This document shows, one piece after another, positions 63,332-64,000 of a DNA stretch of 64,000 bases; the stretch's first letter is position 1; each line of letters begins with the position of its first letter. The notes beneath the pieces were generated by a model. It was not told where the DNA came from and searched no databases. It was given only the letters and a program-made list of their open reading frames with translations. The stretch lies in the NCBI RefSeq assembly GCF_003402475.1, contig NZ_BFAB01000003.1, forward strand, positions 310,001 to 374,000. The letters are read 5' to 3'. The stretch is from Mycobacterium sp. MFM001 (lineage in GTDB: Bacteria; Actinomycetota; Actinomycetes; Mycobacteriales; Mycobacteriaceae). The position numbers were made by a program, and so were the translations under genes.

Positions 63332-64000
63332 CTAGGTCTTGGCGTTGCCGGCGTGCCACTGGTCCCACGGGATGTTCCAGTCGCCCAGCCCTTCGGTCCC
63401 GGACAGCGTCGGCCCCACGGTGTGCAGAACCTCGACGATGTCGCCGCGCTTGGTGTGGTCGTAGAACCACCGCGCGTTGCTGGGGCTGACGTTGAGGCAG
63501 CCGTGGCTGGTGTTGGTGTGGCCCTGGGCGCCCACCGACCACGGCGCGGAGTGCACGAACACGCCGCTGTAGGACATCTGCGTCGCGTAGTCGACCTCGG
63601 TGCGATACCCGTTGGGCGAGTTGACCGGAACCCCGTACGTCGACGAGTCCATGATCATGTGCGCGAACCGCTCACCGATGATGTAGATCCCGTTGGCGGT
63701 CGGCGTGCTGTCCTTGCCCATCGAGATCGGCATCGTCTTGACCACTTCGCCGTTGACTCGCACCGTCAGCGTCTTGGTGGTGTCGTCGGCGGTCGCGATG
63801 ACCTGGTCGCCGATGGTGAAGTGGGTGCTCATGTTGTCTTCACCGAACAACCCGTCGCCCAGGTCGACGCCGTAGGTGTTGACCGCCACGTTCACCGACG
63901 TGCCGGGCTTCCAGAAATCCTTTGGCCGCCAACGTACTTCGCGGTTGTTCAGCCAGTAGAACGCGCCCTCGACCGGCGGGTCGGTGGTGACCACGATGGC
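63332..64000 (-). CDS. ldtB: L,D-transpeptidase LdtB (LdtMt2/LppS), 5' end outside the window
   Basis: The C-terminal 223 residues of an L,D-transpeptidase lie here. The YkuD catalytic motif is THGCLN-type: [17 protein letters not shown] with the nucleophilic Cys and a His 18 residues before it in VFVHSAP. An immunoglobulin-like domain precedes it. It makes 3-3 cross-links in peptidoglycan and is a carbapenem target; the M. tuberculosis homologue is Rv2518c. The N-terminal lipobox and first Ig-like domains lie beyond position 64000. Frame is open to the edge. Confidence 0.93.
   Translation of the reverse strand, partial: AIVVTTDPPVEGAFYWLNNREVRWRPKDFWKPGTSVNVAVNTYGVDLGDGLFGEDNMSTHFTIGDQVIATADDTTKTLTVRVNGEVVKTMPISMGKDSTPTANGIYIIGERFAHMIMDSSTYGVPVNSPNGYRTEVDYATQMSYSGVFVHSAPWSVGAQGHTNTSHGCLNVSPSNARWFYDHTKRGDIVEVLHTVGPTLSGTEGLGDWNIPWDQWHAGNAKT

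Overview
The window is high-GC DNA from a Mycobacterium, most likely a slow-growing non-tuberculous species. From memory, its gene order follows M. tuberculosis Rv2449c to Rv2518c almost gene by gene: rpfE, mobA, korBA, clpX, mmuM, clpP2P1, tig, lipP, nei2, rpiB, Rv2466c, pepN, glbO, aglA, gdh, ettA, plsB2/plsC, lipQ, echA14, bkdABC, citE, fadE19, accA1/accD1, bkaR, cmrA, orn, ldtB. No phage, plasmid, insertion sequence, CRISPR array or rRNA was seen. All species comparisons here are from memory and need database confirmation.

Layout. 1-4.4 kb: a saccharopine-reductase-like enoyl reductase (3' end cut by the window), an S9 peptidase, and a divergent FAD monooxygenase. 4.4-6.1 kb: rpfE and its long upstream region, which holds a chain of hairpins and a CRP-type palindrome. 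6.1-15.1 kb: mobA, 2-oxoglutarate:ferredoxin oxidoreductase (korA/korB), and the ClpX/ClpP1/ClpP2 protease with trigger factor, interrupted by mmuM. 15.1-18.0 kb: tRNA-Pro, tRNA-Gly and a tandem duplication of tRNA-Gly plus lipP, in which the second tRNA is a pseudogene and the second lipP has lost its ATG. 18.0-18.8 kb: two small secreted Gly/Pro-rich proteins. 18.9-27.2 kb: nei2, rpiB, a monothiol Rv2466c homologue, pepN, a probable small cytochrome oxidase subunit with a DUF5130 gene, an HNH protein, truncated haemoglobin and alpha-glucosidase. 27.2-27.7 kb: a MazEF-type toxin-antitoxin pair. 27.7-36 kb: Rv2474c-like protein, thioesterase, the 180-kDa NAD-GDH, EttA and a second SSB. 36-46.7 kb: a CtaG/CopD membrane protein, then acylglycerol synthesis genes (plsB2, HAD-AGPAT fusion, two WS/DGAT paralogues), lipQ and tRNA-Arg. 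46.7-57.9 kb: echA14 and the branched-chain keto-acid/leucine catabolic cluster (bkdABC, citE-like lyase, MaoC hydratase, fadE19, accA1/accD1), divergent from its TetR regulator, with two matching 16-bp operator-like palindromes between them. 57.9-64 kb: an MmpS-like membrane protein, an MFS permease, mycolate reductase CmrA, a HerA-like ATPase, oligoribonuclease, tRNA-His and the L,D-transpeptidase LdtB (5' end cut by the window).

Small repeats sit at gene junctions: a 44-45 nt element (three copies), a 43-nt element (two copies) that encodes an AERSD-rich peptide and supplies a Shine-Dalgarno sequence, and two long-armed inverted repeats sharing GCGAGCGTGCG arms. At least six genes (FAD monooxygenase, mmuM, pepN, mazE, cmrA, orn) have a TANNNT -10 box 6-9 nt before the start codon, as expected for leaderless mycobacterial transcripts.
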